This document shows, in pieces, positions 15,147 through 23,705 of a stretch of DNA of 46,304 bases. This DNA comes from Acaryochloris sp. IP29b_bin.176 (GTDB lineage Bacteria; Cyanobacteriota; Cyanobacteriia; Thermosynechococcales; Thermosynechococcaceae): assembly GCA_028285315.1 (NCBI GenBank), contig JANQPU010000139.1, positions 1-46,304 on the forward strand. The letters are read 5' to 3'. The translations under genes and the position numbers were made by a program. Position 1 is the first letter of the stretch; the number at the start of each line of letters is the position of its first letter. The notes under the pieces were generated by a model, which worked only from the letters and a program-made list of their open reading frames with translations, had not been told where the DNA came from and searched no databases.

Positions 15147-15737
15147 CTAATAAGATAACTTCAATGCTTGCCGAAAAACTAGTGCAGCGTTAGCGTCAGA
15201 TATGTGCAGGGAAAGGGCCTCAATCAGTTGGTGAGGAGTGAGTTGAGGAGACTGTTTTAAGGTTTGTTCCGTCAGAAATTCGGCCATCGGCCCAATATGG
15301 AGCGCTAGTTCTGCCTTACACCGATCGATAAACACCCGATTCACACTAGTGAGAGTTGCTTTTGTAGATAGATCTGGCGGATCTACTCCGGGGGTGTGGG
15401 GCTGGGCCGTCTGCCTTGATGACTTAGGTCGGGAAGGGGTTGGCATCACATGAGTAGGACCTGGCGGGCCGGAGGGGGTTTTATTCGCAGATGGGGGCGA
15501 ATGTGGGGATGTTTCAGGTCGAATACGCCGCCAAGCCATGAAATAGGTAGGAAATTCAATCAGCAAATATTGCCGCCCATGAACGCGGGCATCCTCACAA
15601 AATTCTAAGGCCGTTTGCAGTAAGGATTTCGTAAAAGCAGGGCCGGGTTTAAACCATTTACCCTGGATCTGCAACGCAGAAGATTGATCGTTCAGTAGTC
15701 CTCGTGCTTCTAAATCCGTAGATTGGATAATGGACAT
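15147..15737 (-). CDS. Cyanobacterial protein of unknown function, paralogue of the preceding gene
   Basis: The 196-residue product repeats the architecture of its neighbour. The N-terminal domain has WFKPGPAFTKSLLQTALEFC and a FMAWRRI strand. A proline- and serine-rich linker (about residues 78-125) follows. The C-terminal block has FIDRCKAELALHIGPMAEFL and QLTPHQLIEALSLHISDANA. The two genes point the same way, 257 bp apart, and look like an old tandem duplication in which the linker diverged most. No enzymatic motif, membrane segment or signal peptide is seen. The linker suggests a two-domain adaptor or regulator. Confidence 0.75.
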   Translation of the reverse strand: MSIIQSTDLEARGLLNDQSSALQIQGKWFKPGPAFTKSLLQTALEFCEDARVHGRQYLLIEFPTYFMAWRRIRPETSPHSPPSANKTPSGPPGPTHVMPTPSRPKSSRQTAQPHTPGVDPPDLSTKATLTSVNRVFIDRCKAELALHIGPMAEFLTEQTLKQSPQLTPHQLIEALSLHISDANAALVFRQALKLSY

Positions 15738-16000
15738 GCGATTCCCCCCAATGATTGCTTACCTCATATCCATTTCCCCTATTGGGCCAGCCTGGGTCGA
15801 TATTCAAAGATCTCCTATGGATAAGGTTGTAAACTCAGTTTACCCAGAGAAAGATACCAGTTATCCATATCACAGCGTGATGCGATCCATATCAGTGCCC
15901 AGGTAAAATTGGCAAGCAGGATCTTTTCCCAGGTTGTTGAGGGTGGTCGTGGCCATTACTGCTTGGTGTTTAAGATATCCACTATTTCAGGGTGAGTCCC

Positions 16001-17524
16001 ATGAGTTTTAGCCATGAGTTCGAGTTACTGCTAAGAGCCCGATATCCATTGATTTACATTCCTACTCAGGAAGAAGAGCGGATAGAGGCTGTGATTGCCG
16101 AATCAGCAAAATGTCAGGGAAACAAAGCCGTCTACATTTGGGACTTTGTGGATGGGTATCAAGGTAACCCGACGGATGCGGGGTTTGGTCAGCGCAACCC
16201 CTTACAAGCTTTAGAACTGATTGAGCAATTGCCTCCCACTGCACCTGCTATTTTCATCCTTCGAGATTTTAATCGATTTCTAGAGGATGTGGCGATTTCG
16301 CGGAAGCTCCGCAATTTAGCTCGACTGTTAAAATCACAGCCTAAGAACATTGTTCTTCTGGCCAGTGAGGTTGCGATTCCTAGTGACTTAAGCGAGGTGA
16401 TCCATGTGATTGATTTTCCCTTGCCAGATTTAGGGGATATTCGCTCTGAAGTTGAACGCCTGCTGGCTGCCACCTCTCATCCCTTAACAGGTAAGGATTT
16501 GGATGACTTGGCACGTTCATGCCAGGGGCTGACGATGGATCGGATTCGGCGGGTATTGTCGCGTGCGATCGCAACCCATGGCCAACTGAGTGCTGAAGAT
16601 GTTGAACTGATTTTGGAAGAAAAACGACAAACGATTCGTCAGACCCAGATTCTGGATTTTTATCCCGCTCGGGAAAACATTTCTGATATTGGGGGACTCG
16701 ATAATCTCAAGGATTGGCTGCTGCGACGGGGAGGAGCATTCTCTGAAAAAGCTCGGCAGTACGGCTTACCTCATCCTCGGGGGCTATTACTCGTTGGCAT
16801 CCAAGGGACGGGCAAATCCTTGACTGCAAAGGCCATTGCTCACCATTGGCACCTGCCCCTGTTACGGCTGGATGTCGGGCGTCTATTTGCTGGTCTGGTC
16901 GGGGAGTCTGAATCTCGAACACGGCAAATGATTCAACTTTCAGAGGCATTAGCCCCCTGTATCCTTTGGATCGATGAAATTGATAAAGCCTTTGCAGGCA
17001 TTGATGGCCGAGGGGACTCGGGTACCACCAGTCGGGTATTTGGCACCTTTATTACCTGGTTGGCTGAAAAAACTTCTCCTGTCTTCGTCGTTGCGACAGC
17101 CAATAATATCCAATCGCTCCCACCAGAGATGCTGAGAAAAGGGCGGTTTGATGAGATCTTTTTTGTGGGATTGCCTACTAAAGAAGAACGGGAAGCAATT
17201 TTTTCGGTTCATCTCTCGCGCCTGCGTCCGCATAACCTCAACCATTATGATTTGCAGCGCTTAGCCTACGAAACGCCAGACTTTTCTGGGGCAGAACTTG
17301 AGCAAAGCATTATTGAAGCAATGCATTTGGGGTTTAGTCAAAATCGAGATTTTACAACAGATGATATCTTAGAAGCCGCGAGTCAAATTATTCCTTTAGC
17401 CCGGACAGCCCAAGAACAAGTAGAATTTCTGCAAGATTGGGCTGCATCTGGGAAAGCAAGATTGGCATCCAAGCATAGTACACTAAGCTTGCGCATTCAA
17501 CGGCAACTCCAACAACCGGACTAA
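16001..17524 (+). CDS. ycf46: Ycf46-type AAA+ ATPase
   Basis: The 507-residue product has an N-terminal domain found in Ycf46 (FELLLRARYPLIYIPTQEEER) and a C-terminal AAA+ module: LDNLKDWLLRRGGAFSEKA, Walker A LLLVGIQGTGKSLTAKAIA (near residue 265), Walker B ILWIDEIDKAF, sensor VVATANN and the arginine-finger region RKGRFDEIFFVGLP. Ycf46 proteins occur in cyanobacteria and algal plastids and have been linked to carbon-uptake or photosynthesis regulation; the molecular task here is not settled. The ATG at 16001 has AGGGTGAG just upstream and is preferred to the GTG at 15992. Confidence 0.92.
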   Translation: MSFSHEFELLLRARYPLIYIPTQEEERIEAVIAESAKCQGNKAVYIWDFVDGYQGNPTDAGFGQRNPLQALELIEQLPPTAPAIFILRDFNRFLEDVAISRKLRNLARLLKSQPKNIVLLASEVAIPSDLSEVIHVIDFPLPDLGDIRSEVERLLAATSHPLTGKDLDDLARSCQGLTMDRIRRVLSRAIATHGQLSAEDVELILEEKRQTIRQTQILDFYPARENISDIGGLDNLKDWLLRRGGAFSEKARQYGLPHPRGLLLVGIQGTGKSLTAKAIAHHWHLPLLRLDVGRLFAGLVGESESRTRQMIQLSEALAPCILWIDEIDKAFAGIDGRGDSGTTSRVFGTFITWLAEKTSPVFVVATANNIQSLPPEMLRKGRFDEIFFVGLPTKEEREAIFSVHLSRLRPHNLNHYDLQRLAYETPDFSGAELEQSIIEAMHLGFSQNRDFTTDDILEAASQIIPLARTAQEQVEFLQDWAASGKARLASKHSTLSLRIQRQLQQPD

Positions 17525-17625
17525 TATGAGTGAGATGGGTGTGCTGCAACTTAATTCTTATCTGAACAAACACAAATTGCTCTCTGTCCTTAGAATTTGA
17601 CTAACTTTGTCCTCTTGATGCCTGT

Positions 17626-18075
17626 ATGAAACCGTCTCAGATCGCTCAAATCGTCATTGGTGTCATTTTGGGTTTGGCAATTATTGGGGGAGCCGTTGTC
17701 GGTGCTGGATACTTGTATCTCAATCGTTTTTCTCAAATTCCTGAACGACCTAAATTTGCCAATGATGCCAAACCTGAGACAAAACCTGCTAAACCGAAAC
17801 CTTATCCTGCGGTAGTCATTTATCCTGACGGTTTATTTCTGAGAAAAGAAAGAGCGTCGGATTCGGAGGTGATTAAAGTTTTAGAATACGAAGAACCCGT
17901 CACTGTGATTGAAGCATCGCCAGATCAAAAATGGCAGAAGATTAAGGCTGATCTTGAAGGTGAATCGGTTGAGGGGTGGGTTTCTATGGGCAATACCGAA
18001 CGCGTGTCTGGTGACGTCGCGTCTGAAGCGGAGTCGCCCCCTGAAACTCAACCCGAACCTGCGTTTTCAGAATAA
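17626..18075 (+). CDS. Membrane-anchored SH3-domain protein
   Basis: The 149-residue product has one N-terminal membrane segment (IAQIVIGVILGLAIIGGAVV), a proline- and lysine-rich stretch (about 45-60), then a bacterial SH3-like domain: VIYPDGLFLRKERASDSEVI, VLEYEEPVTVIEAS, WQKIKADL, and EGWVSMGNTERV. The C-terminus is acidic and proline-rich. Such domains often bind cell-wall peptides in the periplasm. It ends 8 bp before purK and shares its direction, so they may be co-transcribed without an obvious functional link. Confidence 0.78.
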   Translation: MKPSQIAQIVIGVILGLAIIGGAVVGAGYLYLNRFSQIPERPKFANDAKPETKPAKPKPYPAVVIYPDGLFLRKERASDSEVIKVLEYEEPVTVIEASPDQKWQKIKADLEGESVEGWVSMGNTERVSGDVASEAESPPETQPEPAFSE

Positions 18076-18083
18076 TCTGTCTT

Positions 18084-19280
18084 ATGTCTGATTTTGCGAT
18101 CGCAACTTCTGCCGTGTCTGCTACACCCCAAATTCCCATTCATACAATTGGCGTCCTTGGCGGCGGTCAGCTAGCGTGGATGCTGGCAGAGGCTGCCCCA
18201 TCTTTAGGGCTCAACCTGATTTTTCAAACACCCAACGCCTCTGATTCAGCTCTGCAAGATATTACAGATTTTAAAAAGCAGGTAGTTCTGGCACCGATTA
18301 CCGATGCTGCAGCTACCGCTCACTTAGCTCAGCATTGCCAAGTCATCACTTTCGAGAATGAGTTTGTTGACTTACAAGCATTGGGAAAATTAGCCGCAGA
18401 GGGGGTTTGTTTTCGTCCTAGCCTAGAGAGTTTAGCGCCCTTACTGGATAAGTATGAGCAGCGTACCTTTCTGGCCTCTTTGGGGTTGCCCGTCCCTCAA
18501 TTTGCCCCGCTAGAATCCAGCAAGCTCCCCCCACAATTCGACTTTCCTATTGTTGTCAAGGCCCGACGACATGGGTATGACGGCCAAGGTACCTTTATTT
18601 GTCAAACTCTTGATGATCTAGAACAATGCTGGCAAAGCGCTGAACAAGATCCTTCCGTCCTAATGGTGGAAGCTTACGTCCCCTTCGAGCGAGAACTAGC
18701 AGTCATGGCAGCTCGCTCTATCACTGGAGAGATCTCGCTTTTTCCCATTATTGAAACCTATCAGCCCGATCAAGTTTGCCATTGGGCTATTGCCCCGATT
18801 CAACTGCCGCCCACCTCCCAGAAACCAATTGATCACATTGCTGCCCAGATATTAGACCGTCTAGATATTGTTGGCATTGTAGGGATCGAATTATTCCAAA
18901 CGGCTGACGACCAAGTTTGGGTGAATGAAATTGCCCCCCGTACCCATAATTCGGGCCATCTCACCATTGAGGCTTGCGCCACGTCACAATTTGAGCAGCA
19001 CTTACGAGCGATTAGTGGTCAGCCGTTAGGCCCAACTCACCTCACTTCTCCTGCGGCGGTGATGGTGAATCTCTTGGGGTTTGAAACGGCTAGCGATAAT
19101 TATTTACATAAAAGACAAGCCATCGCTGCGCTTCCTCAGACTTACGTCCATTGGTATGGCAAGGCAGAAGCTCGCCCCGGACGCAAGTTAGGACATGCGA
19201 CAATGTTGTTATCATCAGATGATTTGACTGTGGCCGTGGACATGGCCCATAAAATTGAAGCCCTCTGGTATAAGGGCTAA
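18084..19280 (+). CDS. purK: N5-carboxyaminoimidazole ribonucleotide synthase
   Basis: The 398-residue product begins with the PurK signature IGVLGGGQLAWMLAEAAPSLG. The ATP-grasp domain shows PIVVKARRHGYDGQGT, MVEAYVPFERELAVMAAR, and the metal-site stretch VNEIAPRTHNSGHLTIEAC. The enzyme uses ATP and bicarbonate to convert AIR to N5-CAIR in purine synthesis, upstream of PurE. A HIP1 octamer (GCGATCGC) lies in the first codons. The first 20 residues are longer than in many PurK proteins, so an internal start is possible. The CDF transporter gene follows after 15 bp. Confidence 0.95.
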   Translation: MSDFAIATSAVSATPQIPIHTIGVLGGGQLAWMLAEAAPSLGLNLIFQTPNASDSALQDITDFKKQVVLAPITDAAATAHLAQHCQVITFENEFVDLQALGKLAAEGVCFRPSLESLAPLLDKYEQRTFLASLGLPVPQFAPLESSKLPPQFDFPIVVKARRHGYDGQGTFICQTLDDLEQCWQSAEQDPSVLMVEAYVPFERELAVMAARSITGEISLFPIIETYQPDQVCHWAIAPIQLPPTSQKPIDHIAAQILDRLDIVGIVGIELFQTADDQVWVNEIAPRTHNSGHLTIEACATSQFEQHLRAISGQPLGPTHLTSPAAVMVNLLGFETASDNYLHKRQAIAALPQTYVHWYGKAEARPGRKLGHATMLLSSDDLTVAVDMAHKIEALWYKG

Positions 19281-19295
19281 GGTGCAGAGAACGCC

Positions 19296-20207
19296 ATGAG
19301 TAGTCAGGCTGCCCGACGCTATATTCTGTTATCGATTGCCGCTGCCCTGATCACGATGGGACTGAAGTTTGGTGCCTATCAGCTTACCTCGTCTGTTGGG
19401 TTATTTTCAGACGTAGCCGAATCCAGTGTGAATCTGATTGCAGCCTTAGCGGCTTTCTGGGCTTTAACTGTAGCAGCTCAACCCCCTGATCAGGAGCATA
19501 CCTTTGGCCATTCCAAAGCTGAGTATTTCTCTAGTGGCCTGGAGGGATTCCTAATTCTGGTTGCAGCCATCAGCATTGGTATTACTGCAATTCCCCGCCT
19601 ATTACACCCTCAACCCCTTGCAGAGTTAGAACTAGGCTTGGGCTTGTCCATCGTTGCATCGCTTGTCAATGGCGGAGTCGCTTGGACTTTGCTGCGAGCA
19701 GGGAAACGGTTCCGTTCCATTACCCTTCGTGCTGATGCCCACCACCTGTTAACAGACGTGTGGACATCCATCGGTATCGTTGCAGGTCTGGTCATTGTTA
19801 AGCTGACGGGTTGGCTGATTCTTGATCCCATCATGGCTTTGCTTGTCGCTGTCCATATTGCTTGGGTGTCCATTAAGCTCATCCGAGAAACCATGGCAGG
19901 ACTGATGGATAGTGCCTTGCCCGAGTCCGACCAGGCTGTTATTCGGGCCACGCTAACGGCCTACCAAACCCAGGGAATTCAGTTTCATGCCCTACGCACC
20001 CGTGTGGCTGGAGCGCGTAATTTTGTCTCCTTTCACGTTCTGGTTCCGGGTGATTGGACCGTGCAAAAAGGCCATGCATTGTGCGATACGTTGGAGCAGT
20101 CAATTATGGCCGCATTACCGGGCACTCATGTTATTACCCACTTGGAGCCCTTAGAAGATCCTGCTTCTTGGGCAGACGCAGAACTGGATCGTTCTTACAA
20201 TCCCTAA
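19296..20207 (+). CDS. Cation diffusion facilitator family transporter
   Basis: The 303-residue product has six predicted membrane segments and the paired metal-site motifs: SDVAESSVNLIAA in helix 2, HTFGHSKAEYFSS in the following loop, and DAHHLLTDVWTS in helix 5. A cytoplasmic C-terminal domain follows from about residue 205 (HALRTRVAGARNFVSFHVLV). Members export Zn(II), Fe(II), Mn(II) or related ions in exchange for protons. The first site reads SxxxD where D/H is usual, and the second HHxxTD; metal choice cannot be fixed. It follows purK by 15 bp. Confidence 0.92.
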   Translation: MSSQAARRYILLSIAAALITMGLKFGAYQLTSSVGLFSDVAESSVNLIAALAAFWALTVAAQPPDQEHTFGHSKAEYFSSGLEGFLILVAAISIGITAIPRLLHPQPLAELELGLGLSIVASLVNGGVAWTLLRAGKRFRSITLRADAHHLLTDVWTSIGIVAGLVIVKLTGWLILDPIMALLVAVHIAWVSIKLIRETMAGLMDSALPESDQAVIRATLTAYQTQGIQFHALRTRVAGARNFVSFHVLVPGDWTVQKGHALCDTLEQSIMAALPGTHVITHLEPLEDPASWADAELDRSYNP

Positions 20208-20214
20208 GTTTAAG

Positions 20215-20814
20215 TTAAAGACAAGACTGATTGGTCCATTCTTCAGGCCCCCGTCCCGGCCAACAAAGCTGCTGTCGTCCCACCCAAACCAGTTGCCACT
20301 GCTCTTCAGTATCAACTGTGCCCTTGGGTTCAAATTCGAGTCGGTATCGAATACCTTGTACGGAATCATCTCCTAAGCCGACTTGAGATAGCATGACAAC
20401 GGCTGACTGGCCTTGCTTAATCGAGACGGAGGTTCGCTTTTGGGAGTTACCTTCTGCTGCCGGGAGATCTACAACGGATAAGGCAACTGATTTAGGATCA
20501 GCCCCAGTTCGAGAGGCATCCTCTGGTAAAGTGTCGAGGGCAATAGGCGTATAGCGGTTGCGATCACCCTGGCTATCCAAATTTCCGGTCTGGGTGAGTT
20601 CAGACCCCTCATCTTGTTTGGAACCAGGCCCAAAGTGGTCACACCAAGCCTGTTTAGCGGGACTCCAGGCCTCTCTTGTAAAGCAGTTATAGGGAGATTG
20701 AGCCAATAGTGCAGGTGTTGTTGCGATCGCTTCAGGCGAGTGTGGTTTCATGCCCATTAAACTCATACCAATGCCACATCCCACAAACGCCAATAGTCTC
20801 TGATACCTGGACAT
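20215..20814 (-). CDS. Secreted protein of unknown function
   Basis: The 199-residue product from the ATG at 20814 begins with a signal-peptide-like segment (RYQRLLAFVGCGIGMSLMGM). A short cysteine-containing region (YNCFTREAWSPAKQAWCDHF) follows, then a low-complexity part, and a C-terminal half with beta-strand character ending QLCWPGRGPEEWTNQSCL. Four cysteines in the mature part could form disulfides in the periplasm. No family is recognised. It is convergent with the CDF gene, with 7 bp between the stops. Confidence 0.65.
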   Translation of the reverse strand: MSRYQRLLAFVGCGIGMSLMGMKPHSPEAIATTPALLAQSPYNCFTREAWSPAKQAWCDHFGPGSKQDEGSELTQTGNLDSQGDRNRYTPIALDTLPEDASRTGADPKSVALSVVDLPAAEGNSQKRTSVSIKQGQSAVVMLSQVGLGDDSVQGIRYRLEFEPKGTVDTEEQWQLVWVGRQQLCWPGRGPEEWTNQSCL

Positions 20815-20883
20815 ACTGTTAACCTTTTCTGTCAACCTCTCTTTCCCTGCTGAATATAGACTCTACTGGGGCTCTAAATGTTG

Positions 20884-20913
20884 CAAGGGGCTGGATCATG
20901 ATCCGGCCCCTTG
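20884..20913 (-). terminator. Strong hairpin downstream of the BI-1 gene
   Basis: CAAGGGGC through GGCCCCTTG forms a 30-nt near-perfect palindrome, broken only by one G-U-type pair, centred on ATCATGAT. It lies 31 bp past the stop of the reverse-strand BI-1 gene. No T-tract follows, so the terminator call rests on stem strength. Confidence 0.6.
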
Positions 20914-20943
20914 TCAAGTTATTGAATTGCTACACAGAAAACG

Positions 20944-21672
20944 CTAGTCACGACCATTAATCGCAATCAGAAGGCGCAGGATAAAGATAAACAGGTTCAC
21001 GTAAGTGAGATACATGGACAGTGCAGCAGGCAAATATTGCTCATCCTGGTAAGCACGAGGTAGAACATAAAAATCAACTACAGCAGCACCCACAAACAGC
21101 AGTACGCCTAACCCAGAGATGGCAATCTCAAAGGGTTGAGGAGTATAAACACCAAAGAATGTCAGGGCTATCTGAGCAACCATTACCACCAATAGGGCAA
21201 TGATTCCCAAACGGACTGTTTTGGTTAGCGCTATTCCATCTTCATCAGAGAGATTAGAGCCAACGGAGCGAGCCATGATAAAGGTCAGACCGCAACTCAT
21301 GGCGGCGATTCCCATGCCAGTCAGTCCCACGCCTGGTGTTCGCAGGGCTAAACTTACAAGGCCCGCCAACGTATATCCAGAGAGTAAACTATAGGTGGCC
21401 AGCATGGGTAGAGCCAAGCCATTATTGCCTTTTTCAGCAATTCCACGGGCAACGAAAAATAGGGCCAACTCGGCAATAAAAGCAACCCAAAAGGTCGTCA
21501 TAAACAGACGAGGATTAGTTTGGATTACTCCTAAACCGCCCCAGGTCCCAACAGCAGTTAGGACTAAACCACCGCCAACAAAGGGCAGGGCGTTTTGAAT
21601 CACATTAGGGCCAACGAGGGCGTTTTGTTTGGCCTCACGAATGGCGTCACGAAAATTACTTGTATTACTCAC
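20944..21672 (-). CDS. Bax inhibitor-1 (BI-1/YccA) family membrane protein
   Basis: The 242-residue product contains seven hydrophobic segments after a short polar N-terminus, with the conserved ends of the family (MYLTYVNLFIFILRLL near the C-terminus and YVLPRAYQDEQY before it). BI-1 proteins are membrane proteins reported to leak calcium or to modulate membrane proteases in bacteria. The GTG at 21672 has AGAGGAAG upstream. It is divergent from sigF with 436 bp between them. Confidence 0.85.
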   Translation of the reverse strand: MSNTSNFRDAIREAKQNALVGPNVIQNALPFVGGGLVLTAVGTWGGLGVIQTNPRLFMTTFWVAFIAELALFFVARGIAEKGNNGLALPMLATYSLLSGYTLAGLVSLALRTPGVGLTGMGIAAMSCGLTFIMARSVGSNLSDEDGIALTKTVRLGIIALLVVMVAQIALTFFGVYTPQPFEIAISGLGVLLFVGAAVVDFYVLPRAYQDEQYLPAALSMYLTYVNLFIFILRLLIAINGRD

Positions 21673-22108
21673 GGACTTCCTCTTTTAAACAAACTCTCTA
21701 CAGGTCTGCCATCTCCCATTTTGCCTTATCTCCCTAGAAAATAGGGATGAGCAAGTTTAGGGTTATCCGTAACCCTAAACGATCTCGTGTCCTTTGTATA
21801 AGGTGAACAACCGCAGAACTTTGGGTATGCTTCAGGAAGGTGAGGCCCTAGACCTTTTACGCTACAGATAGTCTGGGGACTGTGCATCTACGGAGTTATT
21901 CCTCCGAGGAATCATCATTTCTCCGTGTAAATACTGAGATCTTCCGAATTATTACCGAATGTAAACAGGTTGTCCGAGGGTCTACCTACGTAAAAATGCG
22001 GAGGTGTCTTCCAATTTTATTTATAAAGTCCCGTATTTTAACGATGGTTTTACAAGCTGAGTATCTCGATAATGATTTCCAGGTACAGGACATCAGGACG
22101 ATTAAACT
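21673..22108. promoter_or_regulatory. Divergent region between BI-1 and sigF with two tandem perfect hairpins
   Basis: Two perfect hairpins sit side by side: TCCCTA/TAGGGA (21731-21747) and GTTTAGGGTTA/TAACCCTAAAC with a 4-nt loop (21755-21780). They share the core TAGGG. The rest is moderately AT-rich and presumably holds the sigF promoter. A 108-codon open frame (21882-22208) overlapping sigF looks accidental. Confidence 0.5.
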
Positions 22109-22903
22109 ATGGCTTATCAAACTTCCTTACAGTCTCAAACGATGGAGATGCTGGTTTCCTATCGCCAGAAACCTTCCGTTCAGCTCCGAAACCGTTTGGT
22201 CCGTTTAAACATGGGATTAGTCCGTAAGGTAGCTCACCGTCTAGCTCATCAATGTGCAGAGCCTTATGAGGATTTAGAACAATGTGGGTTTCTGGGGCTG
22301 ATTACCGCCATTGAACGGTTCGATCCCACCCAAGGCTATGCATTTAGCTCCTTTGCAGTTCCTTATATTCGAGGTGAAATTCTGCACTTTTTACGCGATC
22401 GCGCCAATACGGTTCGCATTCCCCGTCGCTGGCAGCAGTTGAGCCGGGATGGTGCCAAAGTTCGCCAGGCATTAACGATGGAACTGGGGCGTCACCCCAG
22501 CGATCAAGAAATTGCCGATGAATTGGACCTGTCTATGCAAGAATGGCGGGCTGTAAAGTTAGCGGCATCCAACCGAGTCCCCCTTAGTTTGAATGCTCGA
22601 GTATCTAGCCATCATCATCAGTCCGATTCGATGATGACGTTAGGTGACACGCTGATGGATGCTCGGTGTCAAATTATGCAAACCAATCAAGAAGATCGGT
22701 TGGAACTCCAGCAAGCATTGGATCAACTCGAAGATCGCACCCGAGAAATGATTGAGTCTGTGTTTGTCCACCAACTGTCGCGGCAAGAAGTTGCCCAGCG
22801 CATTGGGGTTAGCCCTGTCACCGTGACTCGTCGGATTAAAAAAGGAATTGATGAGTTAGTGGGCCTCCTACAAAAATCTGCGGCACTGCAAGTTGAAGTG
22901 TAG
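22109..22903 (+). CDS. sigF: RNA polymerase sigma factor, SigF-type (group 3)
   Basis: The 264-residue product has the region 2 signature (EDLEQCGFLGLITAIERFDP, then FSSFAVPYIRGEILHFLRD), a region 3 helix (GRHPSDQEIADELDLSMQEW), and a region 4 helix-turn-helix (HQLSRQEVAQRIGVSPVTVTR). This is the group 3 sigma architecture. In cyanobacteria SigF supports type IV pilus, motility and envelope gene expression. No anti-sigma factor gene is adjacent, unlike the Bacillus spoIIA arrangement. Its upstream region carries the hairpins described separately. Confidence 0.92.
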   Translation: MAYQTSLQSQTMEMLVSYRQKPSVQLRNRLVRLNMGLVRKVAHRLAHQCAEPYEDLEQCGFLGLITAIERFDPTQGYAFSSFAVPYIRGEILHFLRDRANTVRIPRRWQQLSRDGAKVRQALTMELGRHPSDQEIADELDLSMQEWRAVKLAASNRVPLSLNARVSSHHHQSDSMMTLGDTLMDARCQIMQTNQEDRLELQQALDQLEDRTREMIESVFVHQLSRQEVAQRIGVSPVTVTRRIKKGIDELVGLLQKSAALQVEV

Positions 22904-23051
22904 TTCAATTTGACAGTTCTAGATCGAACAGCTTCTCGATTGGACTAGGTGGGATTTACTCCTGATGGAGGATAGGTTTATCCTGCAACAACTGGCAGTA
23001 CACTAAATCGCGGTCTAACCTTAGCGGTCACTAAGGCAAAAGAAGAGTAGC

Positions 23052-23279
23052 TCGAAGGCAGTAATAATCTGCGCCAGTATCGATAACCCCTCTGCGGTAA
23101 TGGCCGGAATTCTCAAGGTCAAGGATGAAGCGCCGAGTGGTGCAACCGTCGTTTGTGTACTCACAGGCAATGAACTTAAAGACCCTGAAATTGCCTTAGC
23201 ACAAGCAACCGATCGGTTTTATCAAGGCATTACACCTAATCTAAACATTGTTGCCCAAACGATGGGATTAAGCCAATAA
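23052..23279 (+). pseudogene. thrC: Remnant of threonine synthase (C-terminal end)
   Basis: About 75 codons translate to a stretch typical of the threonine synthase C-terminus: DNPSAVMAGILKVKDEAPSG, ATVVCVLTGNELKDP, then a tail ending at TAA 23277-23279. The frame is closed by a TAG at 23022, there is no start, and the PLP-binding part is missing. It is therefore a 3' fragment left by rearrangement or deletion. A full thrC elsewhere in the genome is expected. Confidence 0.7.
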
Positions 23280-23705
23280 CGAGGCGTTTACTGCCATATG
23301 ACAACTAGCATAAGTTGGATAATTTGAGAACAACCGAATGTAATATGTATCACTTTTTAGGTTTGGCAGGATATTCTGTCACCCTGTAACCCAAGAACTA
23401 GTTTTGTAAGAGTATGTTAATTCCCTACAATCCCTTCTCTGTAGGGCTTATGGAGTCTTTATATATTTCTATAGCGCAATTTAAATAGAAATTTAATAGC
23501 TTTTTGTGGTCATGGAGAATAATTCAGTTTATACTCTTATACAGATGGGCTATCGATCCCCCCGTATAGCTCAGTTAAGTCCTCGAAACGGCAACTTGTC
23601 TCGAAAGAGCAAGACGCAAATTAGCGAGTCTAACCCTTATGAAGGCATGATGGTCGTTAATACCGAAGGGACTTTATTTTTATGGTGGGTATATTTCTCT
23701 ACACT
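23280..23705. other. Intergenic region with a possible short open frame
   Basis: The stretch after the thrC remnant is AT-rich, with runs such as TTTAAATAGAAATTTAATAG. A short open frame from ATG 23512 to 23709 (65 codons, containing SPRNGNLSRKSKTQ and a C-terminal YEGMMVVNTEG) overlaps the end of the sugar transferase gene by 4 bp. It lacks a recognised family and I do not call it a gene. Confidence 0.35.

Noticed and set aside
21882-22208. 108-codon open frame overlapping the start of sigF
   Set aside because: It overlaps sigF by 100 bp in another frame, and its translation has no family character.
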